Below the pieces are notes generated by a model. That model made no database searches. It was given only the letters and a program-made list of their open reading frames with translations, and had not been told where the DNA came from. The position numbers and the translations under genes were made by a program. Below, one piece after another: positions 7,758 to 15,010 of a DNA stretch of 29,769 nt. Position 1 is the stretch's first letter; each line of letters starts with the position of its first letter. The DNA lies in IMG/VR virus record IMGVR_UViG_3300044809_000115, positions 1-29,769 of that record. One strand, written 5' to 3'. The DNA is from a virus.

Positions 7758-9416
7758 TCAGCCTGCATAGGCTTGGTATTTGCGGCGCCACAGCTTCGCC
7801 GCGGTCACATCGCCCCACGCCTCGTGACAAACCACAGACGAGACAGCAAGGTCGATCTTCCGACCATCACCAGGCTTGGTCAGGACGTAACGCGGACGAC
7901 TCCCCATCGTGCGAGCAGCCTTACGCGCACTACGAACATGGAGAGCGGTCGTCGGGCACCCGTCGTGAGTGAACCCAGAATCAACCTTGTTGATGTCAGT
8001 CAGAAGACGCTCGGCCGCATCGTGCATCTGCTTCGGCCGGTACGTCTCCCACCGCAACACACGTTCCTTGCCGTACTGCTCCGACCAAGTGTCAATCTCG
8101 GTCTCCCAATACGGCGGGTCGCAATACATGCGGACCACGTCGAACATGACGAACAGTTCCGACACCGCAGCGGCAACCTCGAGCCGAGGCACCTTCCCGC
8201 CAGTATCAGCCGGACACCAGATCGTCTCCCCAGCCGAAGTGACCGGAGTGAACTGGTAACCCTCCTGCGTCTCCGCACGAATACCCGTCCAGTCATCGAC
8301 ATCCGAACCATCGAACCCGAGGACCACCTGAGTACGCGGCTTGAAAACGACCAGGGACTTCGCCTTACGCGCATCCCACTTGTCGCCATCCATCCACGAA
8401 CCAAGACCGGCGACAATCCGGTTCCCAAAGAACCGCTCGGCTTGCGCAGGGTCCGTCTCGGTGATCTCCGCCGACTCGCCCTCAATGCCATGCAGGTCGG
8501 CGTGGGGGCTGCCTGCGTAGTTCAGGGCGTGGATCTTGGCCCGATCCCGCGCAACCGTGTATTTCAGCACGGTCGGAGGCGGCTCGTAGAACTTGAACAC
8601 GTCGAGCGTCTTACCCTCACGGGTGCGTTGCGCGACCGACTGCTCAGACGGGTCGTAGCAGTTGGTCGTCTCGATCGAACGGCCACCCATCGCGGCGGCC
8701 CCGCGGCGCATCGTCTCCGCAACCCGGATGAGCTTGTTCTCTTTCGTGAAAAGCTGCGTCTCATCTTGGAGGCAGAAGTTCAGCGGGTTACCAAGGCGAG
8801 ACTGCGCACTCGACGTGACGATCTCCACCTTGCCGCCCCGCGGGAGCCGGATGAAGCCTTCACGAACCTGCATCTGCTCACAGAGACGCGCCCCCTTCGC
8901 CATCTCGCGGAGGTGGCGGTAGACGTTCTCAACCTGATCCTCAGACGTCGCAAGCAACTGAATCAGCGGCGTCGGCCAGGGATGACCCATCGGCTCGCCA
9001 GCCCGGTAGCGGTAGGTCCAACCACAACCGCAACCATGATCAGCGCAGTCGTACAGGTCTCCCTCACGAGCCCAGTCGTAGAACAGGACCGGACCAACAG
9101 CCTCCGCGCACACGATCGTCGCCGACCACGGACCCTTGCCTGTCTTCTGCGGTGCGATGACCTGCGAACGGCGGTAGTGGAACGCAGCCGTCAGAATCGG
9201 GATCGCATCCGGGTCGCCGTCGAGGTAAGCCGGATTCTGCTCCGCCCCAGGCTTGATCCGATAGTGGTTCAAGGTGACCCAGAGCTGCCAGTCGTACATC
9301 TTGAACGGACGTCCCTGACGGAACCCATCCGCAACGATGCAATGGCGCTGAATCCAAGCCGGAACCACGTAGAGCGTCGGAAAGTCGACGACGTACCGAC
9401 TAGCCTCCGGTGCCAT
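7758..9416 (-). CDS. terL: Terminase large subunit
   Basis: A 552-residue terminase. The ATPase half has an unusual Walker A (SQVIAPQKTGKG, about residues 84-95) and a Walker B ending in D218-E219 (NFCLQDETQLF). The nuclease half shows the expected acidic residues in VVLGFDGSDVDDW, MYCDPPYWETEIDTW and GRKIDLAVSS. Between ATPase motifs lies a Cys/His cluster CADHGCGCGW (about 124-133), possibly a metal knuckle. The protein pumps DNA into the procapsid and cuts it. The start overlaps the small-subunit gene by 17 bases, so translation is probably coupled. Confidence 0.96.
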   Translation of the reverse strand: MAPEASRYVVDFPTLYVVPAWIQRHCIVADGFRQGRPFKMYDWQLWVTLNHYRIKPGAEQNPAYLDGDPDAIPILTAAFHYRRSQVIAPQKTGKGPWSATIVCAEAVGPVLFYDWAREGDLYDCADHGCGCGWTYRYRAGEPMGHPWPTPLIQLLATSEDQVENVYRHLREMAKGARLCEQMQVREGFIRLPRGGKVEIVTSSAQSRLGNPLNFCLQDETQLFTKENKLIRVAETMRRGAAAMGGRSIETTNCYDPSEQSVAQRTREGKTLDVFKFYEPPPTVLKYTVARDRAKIHALNYAGSPHADLHGIEGESAEITETDPAQAERFFGNRIVAGLGSWMDGDKWDARKAKSLVVFKPRTQVVLGFDGSDVDDWTGIRAETQEGYQFTPVTSAGETIWCPADTGGKVPRLEVAAAVSELFVMFDVVRMYCDPPYWETEIDTWSEQYGKERVLRWETYRPKQMHDAAERLLTDINKVDSGFTHDGCPTTALHVRSARKAARTMGSRPRYVLTKPGDGRKIDLAVSSVVCHEAWGDVTAAKLWRRKYQAYAG

Positions 9417-9939
9417 CGGACACGAGGGTCAGGCGGTTACGCGGGTCGTCCTCATCCTCTGCCGGCACGGTCGGCTCGACCACAATAGGCTCGGGCTCGG
9501 CGATCTTCCAGCCGTTCTCTTTCAACCCGGCAGGCGTCAAGCCGATCTGGTCAGCGAAACGGTGAATCGCGCCCTTATCGGCCGCGGTCGCTTCGCTCGA
9601 CTCACAAACGACAGCAGTACGAACCCACATCGCGACCGCCTGCCAACGCCAGGACTCGATCGACCACGCGCAAGCCTGCGGATACGCCCAGATCGTCGCC
9701 CAAAGCTCCGTCTCGCGCTCACGGAACGCATCGGTCGCGTCATCGTCGCGGACCTGATAGCGGCGATCGCCGTCATGCTCCCAGCGGTAAACCGTGAACG
9801 GCATCAGCGGGAACTCGGGGGCCTCACCGTCGAAACCAGCAGGCGGAAGCGCAGATAGGACGTACCCCTGACGCTCCGAAGTGCGCGAAGCCTCATCCTT
9901 CGCGGGACCGGAACGATTACGCGAGCCACCACGGGCCAT
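9400..9939 (-). CDS. terS: Terminase small subunit
   Basis: A 179-residue protein with the actinophage small-terminase signature near the C-terminus, RFADQIGLTPAGLKENGWKI, preceded by a helical region with ELWATIWAYPQACAW. The N-terminus is basic and disordered (ARGGSRNRSGPAKDE). The ATG at 9939 is preferred over the GTG three codons upstream because GAGGAG sits 8 bases before it and abuts the GTG. It recognises the packaging site and directs the large subunit, which follows with an overlap. Confidence 0.9.
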   Translation of the reverse strand: MARGGSRNRSGPAKDEASRTSERQGYVLSALPPAGFDGEAPEFPLMPFTVYRWEHDGDRRYQVRDDDATDAFRERETELWATIWAYPQACAWSIESWRWQAVAMWVRTAVVCESSEATAADKGAIHRFADQIGLTPAGLKENGWKIAEPEPIVVEPTVPAEDEDDPRNRLTLVSDGTGG

Positions 9940-10123
9940 GTCGCTCACTCCTCAGCAGCGTTGCGCCGCATCAAGGTGCCGACAGCCTTGCGCTGCGGCG
10001 GGATATCTCATGGGACGGATACTCGAAACTTCTGAACCCCGCGCACCCCGCAGACGCCTCACCCGCTGTCCTACGAAGCACGGGGTTAGGGAGTCACCCC
10101 CCACCCCTTACGAGGTCGACACG
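9940..10123. other. Noncoding gap between HNH and small terminase genes
   Basis: About 184 bases without a convincing gene. In many phages with an HNH nuclease next to the small terminase, the cos packaging site lies here. The stretch holds C-rich and G-rich tracts (around 10080-10115) and the GAGGAG site of the small terminase. No cos consensus can be recognised by eye, so a packaging site is a proposal from position only. Confidence 0.4.
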
Positions 10124-10450
10124 TCACATGTGAGATACATGCACGCATCCTGCGTTCGAGGTGTCGCTGTTGCAGCGTTCGTGCTGTGGTCCGTGGATGA
10201 CGCTGCGGTCTATGTCGCAGTGGCCCTGGTCCCAAGGCTCGAGGGGACTGATGCGTGTAAGGCACGCCCAACAGATCGTGGTACCTAGGGTTAGCCCTCT
10301 TGCTGCACGTCTCCTAGAGGCGTCGTAGGCGGCGTCGTAGCCACGTTCCTGCCGTGTCCCTCGGGTCTGTTCATGCTCACGACTACAGGAGGGACAGCGA
10401 CCCGCTTTGGATACGAGGTTGGGGCAACCCGATGACGAGCACACTCTCAT
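10124..10450 (-). CDS. HNH endonuclease (terminase-associated)
   Basis: A 108-residue nuclease with an N-terminal zinc knuckle (CSSSGCPNLV, then GRCPSC) and a C-terminal HNH segment: ICWACLTRISP, then WDQGHCDIDRS and HGPQHERCN. HNH proteins beside terminase genes are required for cos cleavage and packaging in HK97-like phages, and this location fits that role. The ATG at 10450 is preferred because GGAGGG lies 7-8 bases upstream. An in-frame start 11 codons earlier would overlap the divergent plus-strand gene's leader. The 5' end is divergent from the DUF2510 gene with only 17 bases between. Confidence 0.9.
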   Translation of the reverse strand: MRVCSSSGCPNLVSKAGRCPSCSREHEQTRGTRQERGYDAAYDASRRRAARGLTLGTTICWACLTRISPLEPWDQGHCDIDRSVIHGPQHERCNSDTSNAGCVHVSHM

Positions 10451-10467
10451 CGGCGTACCCTCCACGC

Positions 10468-10686
10468 ATGAGCGAGACAGCATCGTCCGGCTGGTATCAC
10501 GACCCGCAGAACTCGGCCATCCTGCGCTACTGGGACGGGGCCGCCTGGACCGAGGCGAGGATGCCGGTTCCCACGCAGGGCAGTGGTGGCGACCGTGTGA
10601 GCGATGGTGTTGGTCTGCTGCTGATCGTCGTGCTCGGCCTGTGCGTGCTCGCGATCATCTGGTACGCAGCCGTCTACCTGGACTAA
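10468..10686 (+). CDS. DUF2510 domain membrane protein
   Basis: A 72-residue protein on the strand opposite to its neighbours. Residues 7-33 match DUF2510 (GWYHDPQNSAILRYWDGAAWT), a short actinobacterial module with conserved Trp and Tyr. Residues about 46-69 form one transmembrane helix (VGLLLIVVLGLCVLAIIWYA). The ATG at 10468 is chosen because the domain begins there; no good ribosome site precedes it. TACCCT at 10456-10461 with ATGACG at 10432-10437 could be a promoter giving a near-leaderless mRNA. It looks like a moron gene inserted between the early and late blocks, possibly expressed in lysogens. Its function is unknown. Confidence 0.82.
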   Translation: MSETASSGWYHDPQNSAILRYWDGAAWTEARMPVPTQGSGGDRVSDGVGLLLIVVLGLCVLAIIWYAAVYLD

Positions 10687-10704
10687 TGACCGCGCCGGTG
10701 AAGG

Positions 10705-11028
10705 CTAGGGCCTGTTGTCGTAGTCGCGGTGTGTCTCCATGAACTCGATGAGGGCGAGGGCATGGAAGGCGACGGACGCCATGTGGGGCAGCCCTGTCTC
10801 AGTGTCGTTGTCTTCGCCGTTCCAGAATGCCCAGGAGTGGCGTTGTAGGGCGGCGAATGAGAGTGACCAGTCGTAGCCTTTGCGCCAGTTGTGGTCGGCG
10901 TATTTCTCGGCGCCTTTGCCGTAGAGGCGGGCTACGGTTTCGAGTGGCATGGGTGGGATGAGGTCGAACCGGGCAGACTTACTGCCCTTCTGGCCTCCGG
11001 TGTCGGAGGTGACGCGGACCTCGCTCAT
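10705..11028 (-). CDS. dATP/dGTP diphosphohydrolase-like protein (MazZ/DUF5664)
   Basis: A 107-residue protein that matches the phage dATP/dGTP diphosphohydrolase family. Visible features are KGSKSARFDLIPPMPLETVA, YGKGAEKYADHNW, an ALQRHSWAFWNGEDND metal-binding stretch and ETGLPHMAS. The family hydrolyses purine dNTPs. MazZ supports 2-aminoadenine (Z) DNA synthesis in some siphoviruses by making dGMP from dGTP. No PurZ gene is seen in this window, so a general dNTP-pool or dGTP-restricting role is as likely. It overlaps the HAD nucleotidase stop by four bases and ends 18 bases from the convergent DUF2510 gene. Confidence 0.85.
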   Translation of the reverse strand: MSEVRVTSDTGGQKGSKSARFDLIPPMPLETVARLYGKGAEKYADHNWRKGYDWSLSFAALQRHSWAFWNGEDNDTETGLPHMASVAFHALALIEFMETHRDYDNRP

Positions 11029-11576
11029 GCGATCTGCTCGGCGTAGTGCAGCAGGTCGAGCACGCGGCGGCGTGGTGTCTGGTCGTGTTGGTTCCAGGCC
11101 CTCGTGAGGAGGTACGCCTTGACGCCTGCCGCCTCGAGTGCGTCGTAGTTGGCGATCTTGTCGTCAACCATCGTGTCGAGCCTCACGACCGTCTTGTCTG
11201 CGGAGAATGTGAGGGAGTCGAACGGTAGGCCGTGGACGTCGAGCCAGGTTCGGGTGGCTGCCTCGGATGCGCCGTTGCTGCCGAACGATCGGTCAGTGAC
11301 GACGTGGATGGTGTGGCCCGCTCCCTTGATCCGGTGGAACGCTTCGGCTGTGTTGGGGTAGGGCTCGCCGTGTGCGAACACGATCCCGGCGTCGACACCG
11401 TCGTGGCAGGTGGCGAGGAAGCCGTCGAGGTCGAGGCCCCAGTCTTCGTAGAACTCCCAGCGTGTGGGTGGTTGGCAGACGTCGACTTGGTGTGTGGCGG
11501 CGTAGTTGCAGAGGTATTCGCGGACGGATGCGGAGAAGTCGTAGCAGACCCCGTCGAGGTCGATCCCGACGCGCAT
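11025..11576 (-). CDS. HAD-family 5'(3')-deoxyribonucleotidase-like phosphatase
   Basis: A 183-residue protein starting with MRVGIDLDGVCYDF, the HAD motif I with nucleophile D6 and general acid D8. Motif II lies in HTIHVVTDRSFG, and the C-terminal motif IV is in TMVDDKIANYDALEAAGV. The architecture is that of small phage nucleotidases that dephosphorylate dNMPs. Coupled to the MazZ-like gene downstream and the DnaQ-like exonuclease gene upstream, it suggests a nucleotide-turnover set. The ATG at 11576 overlaps the upstream stop by one base. Confidence 0.87.
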   Translation of the reverse strand: MRVGIDLDGVCYDFSASVREYLCNYAATHQVDVCQPPTRWEFYEDWGLDLDGFLATCHDGVDAGIVFAHGEPYPNTAEAFHRIKGAGHTIHVVTDRSFGSNGASEAATRTWLDVHGLPFDSLTFSADKTVVRLDTMVDDKIANYDALEAAGVKAYLLTRAWNQHDQTPRRRVLDLLHYAEQIA

Positions 11577-12415
11577 CAGACGCCTCGCACGATGGACATG
11601 CGTTCGGGTTCGATGGACAGCCGACCATGCCAACCGCACGTTCCGCAGCGTTGCATCGAGTAGGTGAACACGTCGGCCACATACCGTTTGGCGATGGGCT
11701 TCGTTTCGCGTCCGCAGGCGCGGCATGTGTCGAGCTTGGATTGGCCGTCTACGAACAGGGCCGGGTGGTTCTTGATGTGTGGGCGTTCCCAGTCGTACAA
11801 CCATTGGGTTGCGATGACGTCCCCAGCACAGTAGTCGACGAGCCGTTCGCGGTCTTCTGTTGATCCGGCGACTGCACGTTCCATTGCTTCTGCGTCGTAC
11901 CTGTCGGTCTTCGCGGGTATGCCGATGATCTGGCAGACAGCATCCAACGACTTGAAGGGCGCACCTGACTTGAACTGCCGCAAGACCTTGAGCGTGTCGA
12001 CGGTCTTGAACGGCGGGAGTGGCTTGAGGTTGGGGCGGTGGGGATGGCCGATGCGAGGAAAGTAGAAGTCGCCTTTGAGCCAGGGGATGTCGGCTTGGTC
12101 GAGGTAGTGACCGACGATGATGTCGGCTTCGGCCATGAGGGCGTGGACGTTTTTGAGGAACTGTCCGCGTCCGCCTTTGTCCCATTCGGTGAGGCGGATG
12201 ACGTCGGGGCTGTCATACCACTTCGCACAGGCGATCGTTGTGCGTGGTTCCCTGGTGACCTCGGATGCGCGGATATAACGTTTCTGTAGGTCGCCACGAT
12301 CCCACCATGACTGTGTAGTCAGCCCGGGGAGACGTTCGACGTCGAGGACCAGGATGCGGTTACGGACACCTTCGGCGATCCGCGTCACGTCGGCGACACG
12401 CTGATCGAGTGTCAT
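11576..12415 (-). CDS. DnaQ-like (RNase H fold) 3'-5' exonuclease with zinc ribbon
   Basis: A 279-residue protein with DEDDy exonuclease motifs: ExoI ILVLDVERLPG (D25, E27), ExoII IIVGHYLDQADIPW (D106 or D109) and ExoIII RLVDYCAGDV (Y195, D199). Residues 231-260 carry CRAC and CGTC pairs, a probable zinc ribbon for nucleic acid binding. It is longer than a bare exonuclease domain because of that tail. It may process DNA ends, RNA or primers during replication or recombination. Downstream coupling to nucleotidase and diphosphohydrolase suggests recycling of the released nucleotides. Confidence 0.87.
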   Translation of the reverse strand: MTLDQRVADVTRIAEGVRNRILVLDVERLPGLTTQSWWDRGDLQKRYIRASEVTREPRTTIACAKWYDSPDVIRLTEWDKGGRGQFLKNVHALMAEADIIVGHYLDQADIPWLKGDFYFPRIGHPHRPNLKPLPPFKTVDTLKVLRQFKSGAPFKSLDAVCQIIGIPAKTDRYDAEAMERAVAGSTEDRERLVDYCAGDVIATQWLYDWERPHIKNHPALFVDGQSKLDTCRACGRETKPIAKRYVADVFTYSMQRCGTCGWHGRLSIEPERMSIVRGV

Positions 12416-12690
12416 GCCGCGCGCCTATAGCAGCGGCAACGCTTCCCTCGGTGCTCGTTGATCTGGTTCTTAGCCACTTCGTAGCCTTCTTCGGTGACGA
12501 CCTTGAAGACTTCCTTCTCGGTCCAACCGCGTACACCGCGGGCCGGTTCGGTGAGTCCGGCGCGGCCGTACATGATGAGCTGGAAGGCGGCGAGTTCCTT
12601 GCCCTTGAGTGACGTCATCAGTTTGTCTACCGAGCAGGGGTAGCCGTTGATGGTTTCGGGGCGTTGGGTTGCGCGGTCTGCGAGTGCCAT
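12412..12690 (-). CDS. Small hypothetical basic protein
   Basis: A 92-residue protein with no recognised domain. It has LKGKELAAFQLIMYGRAGLT in the middle, WTEKEVFKVVTEEGYEVAKN as a likely helical pair, and a basic Cys-containing tail (GKRCRCYRRAA). GAGAGG lies 8 bases before the ATG at 12690. The upstream 156 bases contain a complex hairpin. It is the first gene of the exonuclease, nucleotidase and diphosphohydrolase set. A small nucleic-acid-binding role is possible from charge only. Confidence 0.72.
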   Translation of the reverse strand: MALADRATQRPETINGYPCSVDKLMTSLKGKELAAFQLIMYGRAGLTEPARGVRGWTEKEVFKVVTEEGYEVAKNQINEHRGKRCRCYRRAA

Positions 12691-12768
12691 AGTGGTGCCT
12701 CTCGTTTGGCCTCTGCCCGACTGGGCTAGGGCTTTCCGATGGGGGTGGTGCGTCCGGCTCGTCTCATA

Positions 12769-12832
12769 CGTGGGCCGGAAGATGGGTGACCCGCGCGGGT
12801 CGGTGTCTGAACCGTGTTCCGGCCCGCGCGGG
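12769..12832 (-). other. Nested inverted repeats with alternative pairing (RNA structure or attenuator)
   Basis: Arms at 12772-12780 (GGGCCGGAA) and 12817-12825 pair perfectly and extend to 12769 and 12828 with one wobble. They enclose a perfect 14 bp palindrome, GACCCGCGCGGGTC, at 12788-12801. The 10 bp palindrome CCCGCGCGGG occurs both inside it (12790-12799) and at 12823-12832, where it overlaps the outer right arm, so mutually exclusive folds exist. The element lies between two leftward genes in the leader of the exonuclease set. Confidence 0.6.
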
Positions 12833-12846
12833 GTGATCTTGGTCGG

Positions 12847-12999
12847 CTAGTTCGCTTGTGGGCTCTTCACCCGAATGCGCTCTAGCGATAGGCGGTCGCG
12901 CTTCTGCTTCCACGCGGCCGACTTGGTGTGTCGGTCATCGCCCCGGGTGTGCGCCTTGAGTTTGCGGCGTGCCGCGCGGCGTTTGCGTGCGCTACTCAT
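12847..12999 (-). CDS. Very basic 50-residue protein
   Basis: A 50-residue protein with an Arg/Lys-rich composition (SSARKRRAARRKLKAHTRG, then WKQKRDRLSLERIRVK). Such a charge suggests nucleic acid or ribosome binding, but no family is recognised. The ATG at 12999 overlaps the stop of the 33-residue membrane peptide gene by eight bases, which argues for real coupled translation. The structured element at 12769-12832 follows directly. Confidence 0.62.
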   Translation of the reverse strand: MSSARKRRAARRKLKAHTRGDDRHTKSAAWKQKRDRLSLERIRVKSPQAN

Positions 13000-13093
13000 C
13001 GTTCCAGTGGCGGCAGGCGTTTAGGATCACGCTGCACAACAGCGCGACTATCCCGAGGGCCAGCGCGCCGTATAGCACGTCTGGCGCGGTCAT
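12992..13093 (-). CDS. 33-residue single-helix membrane peptide
   Basis: A tiny gene whose ATG at 13093 overlaps the stop of the preceding gene (ATGA) and whose stop lies inside the next start region. The product has one hydrophobic stretch, VLYGALALGIVALLCSVIL (residues 6-24), followed by NACRHWNDE, so it is a likely inner-membrane peptide. Function is unknown. Support comes from overlap on both sides and the clean hydrophobic pattern. Confidence 0.58.
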   Translation of the reverse strand: MTAPDVLYGALALGIVALLCSVILNACRHWNDE

Positions 13094-13392
13094 GCGTCCG
13101 AGCCGAACGCTTGGTCGCGCGCCTTGCGGAGCACGCGAATGACGCGGTTGACGCCATCGCGGCCAAGGCTCAAGAAGCAGCCGTTGAAGGGGCTTTCGAT
13201 CTCGCCCGTCTCACCGACGAATGTCGTGGCGCCGATCTCGACCCAGCCGTTGCGGTTCCATCCGACCTGTACGCCGTGGTGGAGCAGCGTCTTCACGCCT
13301 TCGCCATCGCGGTATTGGTCGGCCGGATACTGGCCTCCGTCTTCGCGGCGGAAGAACATCGGCTGGTCGCTGTACGTTGTTTCCTTGGGCAT
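13090..13392 (-). CDS. Hypothetical protein
   Basis: A 100-residue protein, MPKETTYSDQPMFFRREDGG at its start, then beta-type LLHHGVQVGWNRNGWVEIG and RDGVNRVIRVLRKARDQA as a closing helix. The start at 13392 is chosen because AGAGGTGG precedes it at a good distance. The repeated Gly/Trp/Val pattern resembles a small beta-sheet DNA- or ligand-binding fold, but no family is recognised. The stop overlaps the membrane peptide start. Confidence 0.7.
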   Translation of the reverse strand: MPKETTYSDQPMFFRREDGGQYPADQYRDGEGVKTLLHHGVQVGWNRNGWVEIGATTFVGETGEIESPFNGCFLSLGRDGVNRVIRVLRKARDQAFGSDA

Positions 13393-13458
13393 CACGCCCA
13401 CCTCTTTCGAGGTACGCCCCATCGCGGGGCAACCGGCCTGCCTAGTTGCGGTCGGTGG

Positions 13459-13611
13459 TCATTCGGTGCCCCGGATGATGTTTTCGGGGTCTGCGATGCG
13501 GGCGAGTGTTTCGGCCCAGCGTCGGGTGTTCGCTTCGGCCAGGGTGAGCTCACACAGCCGCGGCTCCGGATGCCAGTCGGGTGTCTCCGGGCTACCGTTC
13601 TCGCCGGTCAC
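13459..13611 (-). CDS. 50-residue hypothetical protein
   Basis: A short gene opened by a GTG at 13611 that overlaps the preceding stop (GTGA). The product includes a helix-like CELTLAEANTRRWAETLARIAD and no recognised domain. Its start coupling and absence of stops favour a real gene; the case is moderate because only one side overlaps. About 65 bases follow before the next start. Confidence 0.55.
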   Translation of the reverse strand: MTGENGSPETPDWHPEPRLCELTLAEANTRRWAETLARIADPENIIRGTE

Positions 13612-13814
13612 GATGCGGTCTCGTAACTGCGTTCCAGATACAACGGCAGGACCGCCTCAAGCATCAGGTCAATCGCCGCGTACCGTTCCGCACGTTCAGC
13701 CCGCTTGTCGAAGCTGTGCGGGTCGATCGCATCATGCAGGGCCTTAGCACACTCGATAGCGGCCTCGGCTAGGTCGATGCGCAGTTGGAGCGGGATGCTG
13801 TCCGCGACCGCCAT
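13608..13814 (-). CDS. Small helical hypothetical protein
   Basis: A 68-residue mostly helical protein (LQLRIDLAEAAIECAKALHD, then AERYAAIDLMLEAVLPLYLER). It starts 1 base after the stop of the preceding gene, and its end overlaps the next start. No family is recognised. The regular heptad-like hydrophobics suggest a small helical bundle or a dimer. Confidence 0.66.
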   Translation of the reverse strand: MAVADSIPLQLRIDLAEAAIECAKALHDAIDPHSFDKRAERAERYAAIDLMLEAVLPLYLERSYETAS

Positions 13815-13815
13815 G

Positions 13816-14046
13816 TCACTCTGCGTCCACGTCGTTCCATGCGCCCGCGTCGATCTGTCGGGCGCACTCCAAGAGGCCGGATACGATCACTACGTCGGCG
13901 CCGTCAGACTTGGTGAAGCCGACCGTGTTGCGTCCGTCTGTCATGCGTGTGATGCGGAGGATGACCAGGGCGTCGGACACGATCTCGTCGTCCTCGATCG
14001 TCAGGCCGAACTCGAGCCCTGCGATGGCTTCCTGAATCGTCGCCAT
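13816..14046 (-). CDS. Small acidic hypothetical protein
   Basis: A 76-residue acidic protein with beta-type patterns (FGLTIEDDEIVSDALVILRI, NTVGFTKSDGADVVIVSGLL). GAGG lies 5 bases before the ATG at 14046. It opens a run of small coupled genes. The 162 bases upstream, 14047-14208, hold no gene that I can support. The function is not recognised. Confidence 0.68.
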   Translation of the reverse strand: MATIQEAIAGLEFGLTIEDDEIVSDALVILRITRMTDGRNTVGFTKSDGADVVIVSGLLECARQIDAGAWNDVDAE

Positions 14047-14208
14047 GACGCCTCGATCCTCAGCCGAAGTGGTGCAACGTGAATCCCAGCTCGCGCGCCG
14101 ATGTGGCTCTGTAGCGTCGAGGCGGCGTTACCCCTCCGCACTAGGCGTCGGGTGCCGACCAGGCCGCTCGTGGCGTATTTGTGTGTCGCGCGGCTGGGAA
14201 GTTGTGGG

Positions 14209-14709
14209 TTACGCGGCAGGGAAGCCCTTTGGCCGCGCGGTTTGGTCACGCTTGGGTTCAGTCCAGTAAGGAAAGACTGTCGGTTTGCCGTGGCGTTGGA
14301 TGATCCCGTTGACCACGTCGGTGAGGAGTTTGCAGTCCTGATACCACTCGCGGCCACGCGCCAGGTATGGGCGCAACGACTGGTGGAGCCCGGTCTCTTC
14401 GGCCCTGGTGGCCGGATAGTGGGCGAGGATCTCGACGCCTGCGCCGTACTGCTTGAGGCGGCTGCGGAGCTTGCTGGACCATCCAACCTTGATGAGCCCG
14501 CCCTGTCGGATCACGTAGATCTGGCCCTGCGGAGCGCCGGCATTCTCGTGGTCCAGGTCTTGACGCTCGAAGCGTGTGATCTCTTCCTCGATGTACCGAC
14601 GCGCTAGGCGTTCCCGCATCGCGGCATGGTCGGCGTCCCGAATCCAACGGTCGGAGTCGAGGGTCACAATCGTCTGGTGGTACGTGCAGATAGGGAGACG
14701 CTCAGACAC
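14209..14709 (-). CDS. GIY-YIG / T5orf172-type nuclease-like protein
   Basis: A 166-residue protein whose residues about 62-125 match the GIY-YIG-like T5orf172 pattern: QIYVIRQGGLIKVGWSS, then R81, R84 and L85, an AEETGLHQ segment with the catalytic-type Glu and His, and GREWYQ. The N-terminal 60 residues form a helical extension (ADHAAMRERLARRYIEEEIT). Such proteins are seen in phages as probable nucleases or DNA-binding modules. The start overlaps the preceding gene by eight bases. Whether it is an active nuclease is unproven. Confidence 0.82.
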   Translation of the reverse strand: MSERLPICTYHQTIVTLDSDRWIRDADHAAMRERLARRYIEEEITRFERQDLDHENAGAPQGQIYVIRQGGLIKVGWSSKLRSRLKQYGAGVEILAHYPATRAEETGLHQSLRPYLARGREWYQDCKLLTDVVNGIIQRHGKPTVFPYWTEPKRDQTARPKGFPAA

Positions 14710-14968
14710 CTTGCGGGCGTACTGCGCTCATGCGCAGAAAGGGTGGGAACTCGGTCTCGCAGCCTGGGATACAGCATGTGGACCAGTCCAAGGCGGCTGC
14801 GACGCGGGCGTCGATGCGCTTCTGATTGCGTTCCCGCTTCCGAGCGAACTCGGCAGAGATGCGGATGTCACGCTCTTCCTCGGTCTCGAGGCGCTTCCGA
14901 GTGATGGTGACCGGCCTCGGTGGGATCGCCGATTCAAGGGCCGGAGGCCGGCTGTTCTTGCGTCCCAT
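14702..14968 (-). CDS. Hypothetical basic protein with C-terminal CxxC
   Basis: An 88-residue protein: MGRKNSRPPALESAIPPRPV, a charged helix (RLETEEERDIRISAEFARKRERN), then AALDWSTCCIPGCETEFPPF. The Cys residues may bind a metal. The start at 14968 is preferred because GGAGGG lies four bases upstream; an ATG one codon earlier and an upstream one at 15004 exist. It is the first gene after the tandem promoter at 15011-15054, and its long charged helix suggests nucleic acid binding. No family is recognised. Confidence 0.68.
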   Translation of the reverse strand: MGRKNSRPPALESAIPPRPVTITRKRLETEEERDIRISAEFARKRERNQKRIDARVAAALDWSTCCIPGCETEFPPFLRMSAVRPQGV

Positions 14969-15010
14969 CATGCCCTCCGGGGATGCGGTCGCCACGGGGT
15001 ACAAGCGACA

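Noticed and set aside
7773-9488. A 571-residue plus-strand frame antisense to the large terminase
   Set aside because: The terminase motifs are unmistakable on the minus strand, and the plus product has a high-Arg composition typical of antisense shadows.
9940-10123. Exact cos site
   Set aside because: Position suggests one, but no overhang or consensus can be identified by eye, so it is only noted as a gap.
12928-13626. Plus-strand frame of 232 residues
   Set aside because: The minus strand carries a chain of overlapping small genes with good starts over the same bases, and the plus product shows no family.
14047-14208. A possible gene or tRNA in the 162-base gap
   Set aside because: No start with a ribosome site, no tRNA arms and only a GTG frame that continues into another gene's frame were seen.
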